From NCBI GenBank assembly GCA_026545765.1, contig CM048841.1, positions 89,386,636 to 89,450,635 on the forward strand: a DNA stretch of 64,000 nucleotides, given 5' to 3'. Under the pieces are notes generated by a model, which saw only the letters and a list, made by a program, of their open reading frames with translations, made no database searches and was not told the origin of the DNA. This DNA is from Plantago major (taxonomy: Eukaryota > Streptophyta > Magnoliopsida > Lamiales > Plantaginaceae). Shown one piece after another: positions 47,050 to 59,277 of this stretch. The translations under genes and the position numbers were made by a program. Each line of letters begins with the position of its first letter. Position 1 is the first letter of the stretch.

Positions 47050-48818
47050 CAGTCAGTTCATCTAAGTCACTTTGGGGTCTAATCTAGTATTTCGATATGC
47101 ATGCGTATATACAATCCTGTTTTATGTTAATCGTACCAAATACCCTATTTTATTTTTGCCGTGCCAATCTCCCCTGGTTTGCTAAAAGCACCCTTCAAAA
47201 TTCAGAAATAAAAGGGTTTAATTGCTGGATTGGTGAAATCAAGGGGAGACTGCTCACAATAAAAATAAGATTGGAACATTTGGTACGGTATTGCGTTTAT
47301 CATGTACTTTCCTTCTTGTTTGCCTTTAGTATGGTACTGAGCTCATTTGGATCTTTTTAATTTTATGTTTCTTGACGTTGAATTGAATTGAACTAGTACC
47401 TTTTATGTGATGATTGATGGTGTTTTTTGTGGGTTAACTTACAAGTCTGGTCTTGATATCAGAACAGGCACTCTGTTTGTTGTTGTTGCCCCTTTGTTTT
47501 TGGTAGATAGTGATTGTTTGCTGAAACTAATGCTTAACAACCAGGTCTTTCCAGCTTTTTGAAAGTAATTTCGCACTGGTGTGCCGAAAGAACCTTTCTA
47601 TGTTTAGAAATATACTGTGTGTTTTACTAGCTGAAAACATGGGAGACTTGTTGCTATAAAAACAGTTTGGCGAGATATGGTTAGTTTCTTTCTCTTTTGA
47701 TGTTATTATGGCCTGAAACTCATTTGGATCCTTTTATGTTTCATTACATTGAATTGAGGTGAGCCACAGTAATTCCTTTTATGATGAATATGGATAAATC
47801 ATGCTATACTCCTTCTGTGGAGTAGCATATATGAATGTGTTTCCTTCTGTGGTTTCAATGTTTGTTTTGATGAAACTACAGTTGCACTGTCATTTTTGGA
47901 TTTGGTTATTTCTTAGTATGGTAAAAATGTCAGATACACGTCTTTTCTCAGTTCAACTTGAAGGTCCTGGATTGCTTCCCCAGGTCCATCATCGATCTAT
48001 GCCATTTATATGTACGTTTTTTTTCTAGATTTCAGCTACGTCATTGTTACCTTAGAGACACCCCCATCAATCTGGTTCTGGGGAGGTTGTGCAAAATGAT
48101 CAAACACATTTTCACTTTTTACACAGGTCGGTCTTTAATTTTTTTCAGAATACATATCGCCCAACTCGTTCAACTTTTGCACGAATAATCGGACATTGTA
48201 TATGTTTTACTTACTCATGGAGAATGTAGATTGTGTAGTTTAAAGTAGGAAACAAAAAAAAAAAGAAGTGAATACTTGTAATTTGTAAAAACTGAAGATC
48301 AAACAATGTAATGTAAAGTCTGATCTACTTTGCATATTTTTTGAGTTCATGCAATGAAATGTACAACTATATTGCAGACCCCTTCTCCCTACTATACTAT
48401 TTGCACATACCCCTTTTTTTTTTTTGAAGCTGTCATTAGCTAATCTCATTGCAATATTCAAATTTAATCATCAAATTTTCAATAACTGCAATGAACTATT
48501 GCTATCCCGGACTTGTACAATTGCATATCAACAGCCTAACCTTGAGAACATCCCTGGGATAGCCACCCCTGCCCTGTCTGGAAACATAAAGAAAGAGATA
48601 TGGAAAAAAAAGGAAGATTCCTAGATCGATCAATGTCAGAGATGTGCATCAAACAAACACGACGTATAATACATAACATAGGCATATTAGATGCACGATT
48701 CGCTTAACAAAATTCTTGTTAGTACATGCAAATCCATCTCATTGCTTATGACTTCATCGTAGATTGACCTGGCAATTGTCTGCCTACATGCCAAGTCAAT
48801 GACACCATCCCCTTACTG
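47050..48818. other. F-box / GATL intergenic region
   Basis: No gene supported. Two stretches beginning catttggatc-tttta at about 47,347 and 47,728 resemble each other (both followed by tgaattgaatt or tgaattgagg and attccttttatg), perhaps an old duplication of about 380 bp. The right part is the GATL 3' region. Confidence 0.4.
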
Positions 48819-49880
48819 TCAATCTTCTAGTGCAACCCTAGATGATCGGTACAGATCATACGGGGCCCATAGGTAATCGACTGTGCAGGGTCTCCTAGAA
48901 TCCAACCTGAGCCATGGCTTCCCTTTCCCGCTCCAATGTAGAAGGCTAATGGGACCAGGATGGAGTCCTCTGCATTTACCTTCAAGGTTGTCACCCCCAA
49001 GCCCATGTTGGTTCCACCTATGATTAACGGCCTTAATGTTTCCGGCAAAAACAAGCAAAACAGGAGGTAGTGAACCTAACTGATAAATTCTCTTTTGTTT
49101 TTGTATTGTCATCCATTTCTCCACCTTTTGCGTGTACCCTCCTTTCCTCCATTGGTCCACGTCCACGACCATTACACCCGTGTTAAAATAGCAAGGACGT
49201 CGTCCCTCAAACGCCCTAGCAAGGTCCACGTCCGACCAAAACCTATCCGTGAAGTAGTTTGTAAAATTAGCATGACAATATTCAGGGGCGGCTAATACCT
49301 TGTCACCTAACTCTACCCCCCAAAGCTTTGCTATGTCATCAACAACTATGATGTCTGAATCCAAATAGATCACGCGTTTCACGTCTCTAGGCAGAATGTC
49401 AGACATGTAGATTCGTGCATAATTTAAGGGTTGGTCCAAAGCTTGCCTAATGGATTTTGATATCTTCCCTCGAACCCTATTTGGGTCGAAATGATACATT
49501 TTGAAGGTTAGGAAGGGAAAGGTGGACTTGATCAAGGAACATATTTCAGGCTCGAGATGGACCGAGAGGAAGTGAAACGCCACATTTTCGGGGCACGTGG
49601 AATGTTGCAAGATGGATAATACTGCGGCCATTGTGCCCCGGATGTAGTTTGCATCTAGAGGCATGACAATGTGGATGATGTCATCGTTGGACGAGGTGCA
49701 TGCGTAACCGTTGCGGAAAGCAGGAGCTTCGCGGAAGTTAGGGATGGAGGCAGATGCCGAGGATGGTTTTTGGATGATGTGGAGACGAACGGCGGAGGAG
49801 GAGAGGGGGAAGAGGAGGAGGAGGAGGAAGAGGAAAGACAGGAGGCCAAAAAGAGGGGAATGAGAAAAGGAGGAGGCCAT
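48819..49880 (-). CDS. Galacturonosyltransferase-like (GATL) family GT8 enzyme
   Basis: 353 aa without introns, as usual for GATL genes (about 340-390 aa). An N-terminal signal or signal-anchor is at about residues 9-30 ([20 protein letters not shown]), fitting a Golgi/ER-lumen protein. GT8 features: start of the catalytic domain near 67 ([17 protein letters not shown]), the metal-binding DSD at 174-176 in [22 protein letters not shown], and the C-terminal [11 protein letters not shown] nucleotide-sugar motif. GATL proteins act in pectin or xylan synthesis; GATL1 (PARVUS) is needed for the xylan reducing-end sequence. Length and sequence suggest the GATL1/2-like group, but I cannot choose between paralogues. 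Confidence 0.88.
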   Translation of the reverse strand: MASSFSHSPLFGLLSFLFLLLLLFPLSSSAVRLHIIQKPSSASASIPNFREAPAFRNGYACTSSNDDIIHIVMPLDANYIRGTMAAVLSILQHSTCPENVAFHFLSVHLEPEICSLIKSTFPFLTFKMYHFDPNRVRGKISKSIRQALDQPLNYARIYMSDILPRDVKRVIYLDSDIIVVDDIAKLWGVELGDKVLAAPEYCHANFTNYFTDRFWSDVDLARAFEGRRPCYFNTGVMVVDVDQWRKGGYTQKVEKWMTIQKQKRIYQLGSLPPVLLVFAGNIKAVNHRWNQHGLGGDNLEGKCRGLHPGPISLLHWSGKGKPWLRLDSRRPCTVDYLWAPYDLYRSSRVALED

Positions 49881-49935
49881 CCTGTCTAGCTAAAATTCTA
49901 ACTTTGTTGTTTTGTTATTGTATGTGGGATTGGGG

Positions 49936-49945
49936 CTTTTTATTA
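49936..49945 (-). promoter_or_regulatory. Possible TATA box of the GATL gene
   Basis: AATAAAAAGC-like sequence on the - strand about 60 bp before ATG 49,880. It is the best AT-rich candidate in a fairly GC-balanced promoter. Confidence 0.3.
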
Positions 49946-50559
49946 GGAGGAAGAAATGATGGATGAAAGCATTTAAGGGTGGGAAAAAATAGAGCTTTAG
50001 GCAAAGGGTTGAGTTAAATTTTGGACCAATCAAAATGGATATGTGGTACGAAGTTTTGGAGGCAAAGAAGAAAGATCGGTTATTTTATTCCGACTTCATA
50101 AGACTGGTATATATTTTTTGAGATCTGTATGCTGCATACATATCTCCACCTAACAATAGAAACCAAAATACTATTAAAAATGTAAAAGAGTGTAGAGTAA
50201 AAATAACTTTATTGCTCCATAAAAAAGTGTGAAAGGTGTTATTCTACCATCTTTTGTCTAGAAGATGAAATATTGGCCTTCTAGGATCATTTTGTTTAAC
50301 AATTCTTTTGTGTCAATTAGTAATACCAAAGGTTTAAAAAACATCTTCTAATCTGAATTTTGGTTATTAGTTGGCCTAAAATTAGAACCAAACGCATAAG
50401 TTAGATTTGTAAACACTTAAAAAGTCTTCATAAGTAGTTTTGTAAATAATGAGTGGTTTTGTAAATAAGATGGGTAATTTTGAAAAGCAATTAAGAACAC
50501 ACCCATATTGTTTTTTGATACAATATTACAATTACAACTTAAACAAAATTTATCATCAA
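49946..50559. other. GATL upstream spacer
   Basis: AT-rich, no gene seen. Confidence 0.4.
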
Positions 50560-50695
50560 GGAATTTCTAATCACCATTTCAATGGTTCTCTATACAGAGA
50601 AATAAATCACCCATTTCGGGAATCGAACCCGTGACCTCTTGGGTACGGCGTGTCTCAGATTGCCACCCGGCTACAAACGCTAGTTTCAGATATCA
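50560..50695 (-). mobile_element. tRNA-derived SINE head
   Basis: On the - strand tagccgggtggcaatctgag (A-box-like) is followed at normal tRNA spacing by GGTTCGATTCC (B box) and cgaaatggg. The molecule lacks proper tRNA arms and has no acceptor stem, so it is SINE or tRNA-relic rather than a working tRNA. Confidence 0.5.
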
Positions 50696-50879
50696 TATAC
50701 TTGGTCCGATCCGTACAAAGGTTCTCATTTGGTTTTGATCGTAAATTATCCTTAATCAAATAAAAAAAAAAAAAAATTACAAAAATAAATATAATTTTTG
50801 TAATTTTTTTCTTCGATTTGATTAAAAAAAGTTTACGAAAACTAAATGGAAACCTTTGGACGGAATGGAGGAAATGCTA

Positions 50880-51110
50880 CAATTTAGCCACCAGACTGAA
50901 TTCGACCTAAGCTCGATCGAATTTATCGAGCTTGACCTACAAGATGGTGTGAATGTAGTTCTGTTTAACAACTGAGTTTTTTATTACTCGAGCCCGACTC
51001 GAGATGTAACGAGCCTGAACTCGGCGAGCTACTTTTTCGAGCTTGAACTCAAGTCATGATAAGTAGGCTCGAGCTCGAGTCATGAATCTCATGATAATTA
51101 GGTTCGAATT
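50880..51110. repeat. Repeat rich in cgagctcgag motifs
   Basis: Many overlapping ctcgagc / gctcgag / tcgagctt strings in both orientations. This style is common in worn non-autonomous plant repeats; the ends are not defined. Confidence 0.4.
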
Positions 51111-51714
51111 AGACTTATTTGATTCGAGCTTTACTCGAAATTTCACCAAATTGTCAATCAACTTTTGCCAGGCACATCTATCATACGCAATTTTTTTTTT
51201 GTTTTTTGTTTTTTGTCTCTTGAATCTCAAGCATTGCAAATTCGAGTGAATCAACAGCATTGAAGGTTTCCTGGTTCTCAACTTCATCAAACGATCTATA
51301 TGTGCATGTATGAAAACTTCAACATCCATTTTTTGAAGCATCACATGAAACCACTGCCACATAATGTTTGCACAATGAAACAATGATGTTTGAAAACAAT
51401 GTATTAAAGTCATGATATTCATACTTCACACATTGACTAGTAATGCATGATGTTTTTTAACACAAAACTTTGATGTATAAAAATAACTAATGTTCTGTGT
51501 AGTAATATTTTACATGTATATCACTACGTTAATGTTTTGACGTATCATGCTAGTGAATATGGTAAGACGTGATGAAAATGTCTATAAACTAGCTTAATAT
51601 CCAGGGAACGGGCCGCAAATCTGGATCAATCGGGTGGGCATAACTAGCGACGCGACGATTAAACTGAGGGCTCTTAGGTGACGAATTGTTTAGAAGATCT
51701 CTTGTTCTCTGGTC

Positions 51715-51990
51715 TTTTTTTTTTTTTTTTTTTGACGTTGTGAACCCGCTACCCTTCGGGTGTGTACTGGGTTAACCCCACGGGTTCATGTAATAGTTTG
51801 CAAACCACGGAAACCAAGTTAAACCGCAACGAGTTGCGACAGGCTCAATCTCAAAAGGCATAAATCACATAAATTCACTTCCCGTGGAATTTGAACCTGT
51901 AACCAAAAGGATATTCTCCTCCCCTTTTATGTTGTGATAAAATGTCTGTTGAGGAAACATGTTTACCATTGAGATGTGTGTCTATTCCAC
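51715..51990 (-). mobile_element. AU-like SINE with poly(A) tail
   Basis: On the - strand: an A-box-like tctcaatggtaaacatg near 51,980, a B-box-like GGTTCAAATTCC near 51,890, then a body with gagattgagcc, gtggtttgcaaac, acacccgaagggtagcggg and a tail of about 19 A (T-run 51,715-51,733 on +). The cgaagggtagcgggttc block just before the tail resembles the 3' region of plant AU-type SINEs. Target duplications were not identified. Confidence 0.68.
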
Positions 51991-52214
51991 TATTTAAGGC
52001 CACGTTTAAGCGATAAAATTCCGTTTGTGCCAATAATTAGCTGGAGAACCTTAGTTCCCATGACCAGATTTATGTGGTCGCTCAGAAGTTGAACTGGAGA
52101 GGAAGTAGGTGGTATACATTTTTCATATATTTAAGTGCATTTAATATTTTGCAAAGTTGCAAATTTATGTATGAAGAGTCTATCCATATCCATCCATCCA
52201 TATATTTTGTAAAG

Positions 52215-53252
52215 CAGGGGCGAACGCATAATTTATTGAAGGGGTAGCACAATATTATTTTTCAAATAATATTTATATTTTATTAATAAATAACTTAATA
52301 TTATAATAAAAAAATATTTATTGTGAAGCTTGTGTTGTGGTGTCATTTTTTTTAACTAAATGATCATGTTACACGAGTAAGTTTCCTTAGAGACGGTCTC
52401 TAGATAACTTATCTAGAGACGGACCTGTATTTTCAAGAAAATCACCGATGTTATCAATCAAAACGTCTATATTGTCAATATTTATGTTTTTTTATTTATA
52501 CAAGAAATGCATTTTGTTAACAACATAGATATAGACATTTTGTTTAATAACGTTGGTAATTTGTGTAACAACATATGCCGTTTCTAGATAAACTATCTAT
52601 TGACAGTCTCTCTAAAGACTTTGCATCCCTTTCAATTTGGGGTGAACAAACATAACAACCAATCAACAAAACAAAATGACAATTAAAAGGACATATTGTC
52701 ATCTTATATATTTAATTTTGTGAAAATAATATTCCTATAACAACTTTCAAAAGAATTAGATATAAAAGGAGGTAAGTTTATACTTAAATTAAAAATATAA
52801 ATGAAATAACTTAATAAAAAGAGGATGAAAGTGATAAGGATGGTCAAAAAATAGAAAAGTAAAATAATAAGAAAAAGAAAAGCAGGAACATGCATGAAAT
52901 TTACACCATAAGAGAAAAATAAAAATAGTGTTGGGCTTGGTGATGTAGGAGAAAAAGTGAAAAGGGTGATTGGAAATTAACATGAAACCGAAAGAAAAGA
53001 AAAACATGAAGTGGGTGGAGGAAAAAAAATGGGAAAAAAAGAATGTACATTATAGGGGTTGATACCTGAGCCTGCAATTGAAAGGAGTACTTATCCTTGT
53101 CCAATGACCAGTTGGAGACAACCACTTGAAATTTTTTATTTTTGTGTGAACGTTTATTTCACCATTTTGAAGAACATTTTAAATAGGGGTATAATAGTAC
53201 TTTCACATGAAAAATCGAGAGGTAGCCATGTTTCCCTGTAGATTCGCCCCTG
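52215..53252. mobile_element. hAT-like non-autonomous element
   Basis: About 1.04 kb with ends CAGGGGCGAA and TTCGCCCCTG. Flanks TTGTAAAG (52,207-52,214) and ATGTAAAG (53,253-53,260) match at 7 of 8 bases, the expected hAT duplication size. Non-coding; contains a palindrome-ended MITE at 52,390-52,610. Confidence 0.82.
52390..52610. mobile_element. Palindrome-ended MITE nested in the hAT element
   Basis: Left end gagacggtctctagataact with ttatctagagac; right end ccgtttctagataaactatc with agtctctctaaagac. Core has gttatcaatcaaaac and gttaacaacat. Same family as 29,338-29,555. Confidence 0.7.
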
Positions 53253-53756
53253 ATGTAAAGCATAAGGGACTAAAACTCACCAAATTCATTCAATCCTGTG
53301 TGGAATTTTGTGGAATTAGTTGTATTTTAGCCAATATATATTTCACTATTATTTTTTGTATGTTGACTGTATATATAGTTTTCATTAAATTTCATATAAC
53401 TTTATTTGCAAAAATTCAAAAAAATATTTTGAACATATATTTGAATTCATCGTGACAAAATGAATCCATAGACACCAATCTTGAATACTATTATTAATTA
53501 AATAAATTATTTTCTTCATTAAAATTAAATATAAATTTATTTTTAAAAAATAAAGTATTTATTAAATTAATTCAATCCTACATGGAATTTTGTGGAATTA
53601 ATTGCATTTTCAACAAGTATATATTTCACTTTTTATTTTTTGTACGTTGGCTGCATATATAGTTTTTATTAAATTTCATATAAGTTTATCTACAAAACTC
53701 CGAAAAATATTTTGAACAAATATTTGAATTTACCATGACAAGACGAATCTATAGAC

Positions 53757-53778
53757 ATCATCATCATTATTATTATTA

Positions 53779-53846
<68 letters not shown>
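53757..53846. repeat. ATT/ATC trinucleotide microsatellite
   Basis: Runs of att then atc triplets, about 90 bp, between array B and a MITE. Confidence 0.9.
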
Positions 53847-53847
<1 letters not shown>

Positions 53848-53985
53848 GAGAGACGGTTTATCTAGAGACGACCTATGTTATCAAATATTGAAAATATAGG
53901 TGTTTTAATTGATTAATAACATCGATAATTTCTTGACAATATAGGTTCGTCCCTAGATAAATTATCTAAAGACCGAGACTTACTC
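53846..53985. mobile_element. Short copy of the palindrome-ended MITE
   Basis: gagagacggtttatctagagac at the left and tccctagataaattatctaaagac at the right, about 140 bp, flanked on both sides by trinucleotide runs. Confidence 0.6.
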
Positions 53986-53987
53986 TT

Positions 53988-54050
53988 CCACCACCACCAC
54001 CACCACCACCACCACCACCACCACCACCATTATTATTATTATTATTATTA
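53988..54050. repeat. CCA then TTA trinucleotide microsatellite
   Basis: About 14 CCA/CAC triplets followed by att triplets. Confidence 0.9.
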
Positions 54051-54240
54051 ATAAATAAATCATTTCATTCACTAAAATAAAATATTAATCTCATATAACT
54101 TTATCTACAATAATCCAAAATATATTTTAAACATATATTTGAATTCGCCGTGACAAGACGAATCTATAGATACCAATCTTGAATACTATGATTAATTAAA
54201 TAAATTAAATATTCATTAAAAAAATAATAAGATAAAATGA

Positions 54241-55724
54241 AATATTTAATTTAAAAAATTAAAAGAGACTCATTAAAACACATTATAAATAATTATTGTA
54301 GCATCAAGCGTTAAAAAATAGACTCATTTTAAATAGTTTAGCATCCAACATTCTGGACAAACTAAAATATACGATTATTTTGATTAGCATCATATATATC
54401 CATACGGCCACACCATTTGTGCACTTTCGGTTATTCTGGGCACTTTCGTATATTTTTCTACTATATTCTAAAGTTGATGGTTTACTTTGAAGCACACATG
54501 ATCCGCATGTGCATAAATGATACTTGAAGCGCTATCTAATTACTTGGACATTTTCTAATACAAAATTAATGTAAAAAAGAAATTCATTTTAAATGGCAAT
54601 GTTGAATTTGAAGTTTTGTCAACTCTCTACGTTTCTTTTTATTTTTGAATTTAGGTTTCGACTTTTCTCTAAATATTTATGTATGAGAGATGATGAATAA
54701 TCATAGGAGATGGTGAATAAAGTAGAAGAGATAAGAAGGAAAAGAATAAAGTAAAAAAAAATAATAATAATTTTTAGGCATGTGAAGATGAGATCTATCC
54801 ATATATTATAAAGACCAGTTTTTATTGTCAATTCCAGCTATAGGACTTTGTCCTCAAATCAATGTGAGAAATTCTTTCTTTTTTTTTTGAATTAAAAAAT
54901 TATAAAACAATTATAATCAAGGTAAATTTATGTTTGATGTCAAGTTAATGCGTATTTGGTTATGTTACCTTTACAATTGAAATTTAATTTTGGTTACATA
55001 ATTCTACCAATGATATTCAACCTTTGTAACTATTTATAAATGTGATCAATCAAATAATCCCACTAAAATTGCCACCCACATACTGAATTTAGGCACATAT
55101 AGTAAATTTACATAATGCATATAAGAATGGTATTAAAAAAAATTAAAGATCACCAAACTCCTATACATAAGAATGGGTTTAAATGTTTTAAATACTTGAG
55201 TTAATTATGATGCCCATCTTCTATATGCTTCCCAATTTGCTGAGGCATGGCAAATTTATCTTTTCTACATTTAATGGTATTTATGAAATCCAATTAAGGT
55301 TATATATTTGATCGTATATGATTCCAAATTGTTAGTTTTAAATTTAATACAGTGAAATGAATCCAATCATTTTATCGGACTCAAGGAATCAATATTACAT
55401 TGTTCAATGAAGCTTAATTATGTTTTATACCTTCAGATTTGTATGATATACTGTTGAATATGCATTTTTTTAATGGGCATGAATCCAGATAGGAGGACCT
55501 TTGGATCTATTCTTGACATAGTCCCTTCAACTGATCTTCTAAGAATGTTCTATGAATCGTTGTACTAGACGTGCTCTTTTCAGTTTCTGAAGATAGAAGA
55601 GATACACATGAGCTAATTGGTGGTGTGTTGATCTTTACATGTCTATCAACAACATTTTACATGTGAAGACTTTCAATTTCATTTTCTTTATGTAAAAGAT
55701 TCAATCGGTAGGATGAGGTATACG
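54241..55724. other. Gene-free spacer between array B and Helitron copy 2
   Basis: AT-rich, no supported gene. It corresponds in position to 7,413-7,949 near array A, but clear similarity was not seen. Confidence 0.35.
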
Positions 55725-56603
55725 AGTTCTCTTCTCTACGGTCTCTGGCTGGAAGGACTGGTTCTATCCAACCCGAATTCAACCTCGTTCGAAATAATGA
55801 TATTCAGGACCGGTCTGGCATATACGCGAACCCGTTCCATACCTTTGTTACAAGACCCGACCGCAACATTTAAGGATTAAGTTAGTAAAAACTACATTTT
55901 TTTCGGCGGGGTAGGGGGGAGTCTGCATATACTCTCTACGCGGGATAACTCTCTTCGGCCTTTTCTCTACTTTCTTGATTTCCATAACGTAACGAACCGG
56001 GGGGGGGGGGGGGATCAGCTGATACTCTCAAGGCAGGGAAAATGTCTTTGATCTTCTCTGTACTTTCTTGATCTCCATGACGGACCGGGCGGGGGGACAA
56101 CCGTACCATATGAAATTATGTTTGTAAAATAATAATTTTTGTGTCTTTGGTGGGGTGACGCATACCACCGCAGGGTTATTGGGAACCGATGGGTTGGAAA
56201 AAAACAACTGTAACATGTGAAATTATGTTGTATAATTTTTTTTATGTGTGTGGTGGGGTGACCACATACCACCGCGGGCTAGTTGGAAACAACCCTATTG
56301 ATTGTGTTGTATACTTTTGTATTTTATTTTGGTTCTGTTTGAGGATTAGAGTTCTTTTAAAAAAAAATATGTACCTGTTACTAATTAATAGGTTGGGTAC
56401 GGTAGGACCCTACTTTTACATTTTTTATAGTTGGCATAAATAAACACTCAATAATATAATATTGGATGAAGAAGACTATCGACCGACACCACGATCAACG
56501 TCGTTCATAGCTATTTTATTTTCTCGATTAATTTATTTTATCATCCCTTTTTATTTATTATTAAAAGTAAACTATACCGTGGCGATCCACGGGTTAGTAC
56601 TAG
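55725..56603 (+). mobile_element. Helitron-like element, copy 2
   Basis: Matches copy 1 (6194-7412, opposite strand) from about 55,760 (ggttctatcc) to the end, without the Stowaway. The 3' end is a 6-bp hairpin (CCGTGG, loop CGAT, CCACGG), then gttagta and CTAG at 56,600-56,603, followed by T. Contains a poly-G run at about 56,000-56,014. No Rep/helicase is visible. The 5' end is uncertain. Confidence 0.6.
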
Positions 56604-57060
56604 TAGTAAGTAAGTTATGGAACCGAAATTGCCCAGCTGGAAATCTGGGCTTGCTAGTGAACAAGGTCCACCACAATCTGGACATCCTTCAAATTGGCCC
56701 ACTTGTCGAATCAGGCCTTATGATCTTCATCATTTGGTTAGATGAAAAGCTATTATGCCAAATTTCTTCCTTGCACCAAATGCAACTTCCTTCAACAAAA
56801 AAAGAAAAAAGAAACTAGTATAGTTTTTCCTTTTTCCTTAGAAAGGTTTGATTTTACATTGTGCTATTTGTGAAGATTTCTTCTCTTTAAGAAAATTGAA
56901 ATAGTAGATGATGGTCTGTCAATTTTCGTATTTCATTTATGTACCACCACTAAAATGAACTAAAAACTTCAATCACCAACTATTTTTTTTTAACAGTTCT
57001 AACTTTACAATGGTAAGATATAAGGTCTACAAGAAAATTGAGATAGGACGTCCGCAAGAG
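56604..57060. other. Gene-free spacer
   Basis: No gene recognised. Confidence 0.4.
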
Positions 57061-58395
57061 GTTGATCGTTAGATCTTTTACCTTTTTCAAGTTGTTTATT
57101 ATTTGGTTGATTTCCTTATGTGAAGGTTTTCGAGTTTATAGTTTTAAATTGCTTGTATTCAAGCCGATTATTTTTTGTACTAGTTTCATTAACATTAAAA
57201 GTAAATGTTTCCTAATAAACCATCATTCTATACGGTGGAGGAAGTAGTTTTAATCTATGTCGTATATTGTTAGATCTCATAATCTTTCCAATCGCATTTA
57301 TAACGTAAACAAACTAGTTATATTAACCTGATCTTACTAGTTTGGTTAGATAGTGTTCAGTTACCGATACAGATTATAGTTAATCCTGTAAAAGTTACAA
57401 CTCACGGTGTGTATACAAGCAAATCGTGGTTAGATAATATAAAGGTTTTCAAGCTTATAGTTTTAAAATGTTTGTATTAAAATAGAATATCTCTTGTACC
57501 TGTTTCGTTAACATTAAAAGTTGATGTTTCCTAATAAACCCTCATCTATACAGTGGAGGAAGTAATCTTAATCTATGTCGCATATTGTCAGATCTCATAA
57601 TCTTTCCAACCATACATTTTTAACGTAGACGAACTAGTTATATCAACCTGATCTTGCTAGTTATATCAACCTGATCTTACTAGTTATGGTTAGACAGTGT
57701 TTAGTTACCGATGCAAATTATAGTTAATTCTGTAAAAGTAACAATTCACGACGTGTATACAGGCAAATCGTGATTAGATAACATGAAGGGTTTAAAGCCT
57801 ACAATTAAAGTGATTGTATTCAAGTCGAATATCTTTTGTACTAGTTTCGTTAACATTAACCGTTAATGTTTCCTTATAAACCCTCATTCTATACTGCGGA
57901 GGAAGTAGTCTTGATCTATGTCGTATATTGTCAGATCTCATAATCTTTCAAACCGTATTTATAACGTAAACAAACTAGTTATATCAACCTGATCTTACTA
58001 GTTTTGGTTTTTTGTGTTCGGTTACCGATGCAAACTATAGTTAATTCTGTAAAAGTCACAATTCACGACGTGTATACATGCAAATCGTGGTTAGATAACA
58101 TGATGGTTTCAAGCTTATAGTTTTAAAATGCTTGTACAAGTTTTGTTAACATTAGTGCTTCCTAATAAACCCTCATTCTATATGGTGGACGAAGTAATCT
58201 TGATCTATGTCGGATATTGTCAGATCTTACAATCTTTCCAACTAGATTTATAACCTAAACAAACTAGTTATACCAACCTGATCTTACTAGTTCGATTAGA
58301 CAGTGTTCAGTCACTGATACAAACTATAGTTAATTTTGTAAAACTCCGTGAATCACAGCGTGTATATGGACAAATCGTGGTTAGATAACATAGCA
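57060..58395 (+). repeat. Tandem array of about 320-bp units
   Basis: Landmark atctatgtcgtatattgt recurs at about 57,254, 57,572, 57,915 and 58,203 (spacing 318, 343, 288). Each unit contains agatctcataatctttcc, aacaaactagttat, caacctgatcttactagtt, gtgtatac and cgttaacatta in order. Unit 2 has an extra internal repeat of tatatcaacctgatctt. No coding. It ends about 0.9 kb before the RING gene's ATG. Confidence 0.88.
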
Positions 58396-59277
58396 TCCAA
58401 TGAATCAAGCAAATAAATAAAAATGATACAAAAGGAAAACAAATTAATAAAACAATCTTATTTTTCACCAAAAAAATCAGAGAATGAGAGAACAATTCAA
58501 TGCTCTTCTCTATAGCTATTGAGAATGAGAATATTAAAGTAGGCAAACAAGAAAACATCCCAAAAGAAAAAAAAGAGAAAAAAAAAAAAACAACTATCCT
58601 TTAATCTCTCCACTTACATCAGATGCTCTAAGATTTCACCAGCGTTTGATTGCTTGAAAACCCATAAAGCTCAAATACGGTATGAATCGATCGTATGAAT
58701 TATTCAAGAATTATGAAAAATCTCACAATTTTATGTCACTCTGTTTCTGGGATCTTCATCACACATATAAAGACTCAATCTTCATTTCGATTGATGGGCC
58801 TTTCTCAATTTTGTTGTGTTGCTGTTGATTGGATTGAATTGAATTGAATTGAATTCGGTACTTATTCAATCGCATTGATTATTGAATTCATGTTTTCTGT
58901 TATGTTTGATCTTTGATCTGTATTGTTTGGATGCTGCAGGAAAATGTTTTTTTTTAATCGGTGATCTCAGTGAGTGACGAACACTTATTTTGCACTGTAA
59001 TTGTTCGATCAATTGACCTGGTTATTTTGTTGGTTCTTAAATTCATGTTCTTGGTTTGCTTGGGTTTAATCTTTAGTGATTTTGCTTTGATTGAGCTGAT
59101 TTTATGTAGTGATAAATGGCTATCCTGTTGTTTTAGGTTGTTGTGTATTGTTTTCGACTTATTCGTTGAGCTGGGTTTTCAGCATTGAAGTTATTTTGTT
59201 GGTAAATTGGGAAAGTGAGATAACATGGTTGTGTAAACTGAGTTTATTGAGCTAAGAAATTGGTGCAGCTTATAGCT
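58396..59277 (+). promoter_or_regulatory. Promoter and leader region of the RING gene
   Basis: No ORF of note. An acceptor (ggtgcag, ending 59,267) precedes the ATG by 10 bp, so at least one leader intron is likely; the donor is not certain. A short attgaattgaattgaatt repeat is at about 58,832-58,852. Confidence 0.35.

Larger units (their letters stand above)
53265..54240 (-). repeat. Satellite-like tandem array B
   Basis: Three copies of the unit of array A in the opposite orientation, with landmarks (cgaatctatagacacc-like) at about 53,462, 53,745 and 54,158. Units 1 and 2 are about 285 bp apart; the third is displaced by microsatellites and a MITE (53,760-54,050). Confidence 0.8.

Noticed and set aside
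49671-49889. Gly/Glu-rich + frame
   Set aside because: Antisense of the GATL signal peptide region, whose CTC-rich codons give poly-Glu on the other strand.
50600-50695. A functional tRNA gene on the - strand
   Set aside because: A and B boxes are present but no acceptor stem or anticodon arm can be formed; called a SINE head instead.
56462-56818. 118-codon + frame similar to a - frame at 6055-6291
   Set aside because: The similarity comes from the two Helitron-like copies; the shared frame has no protein domain and runs across the element's end.
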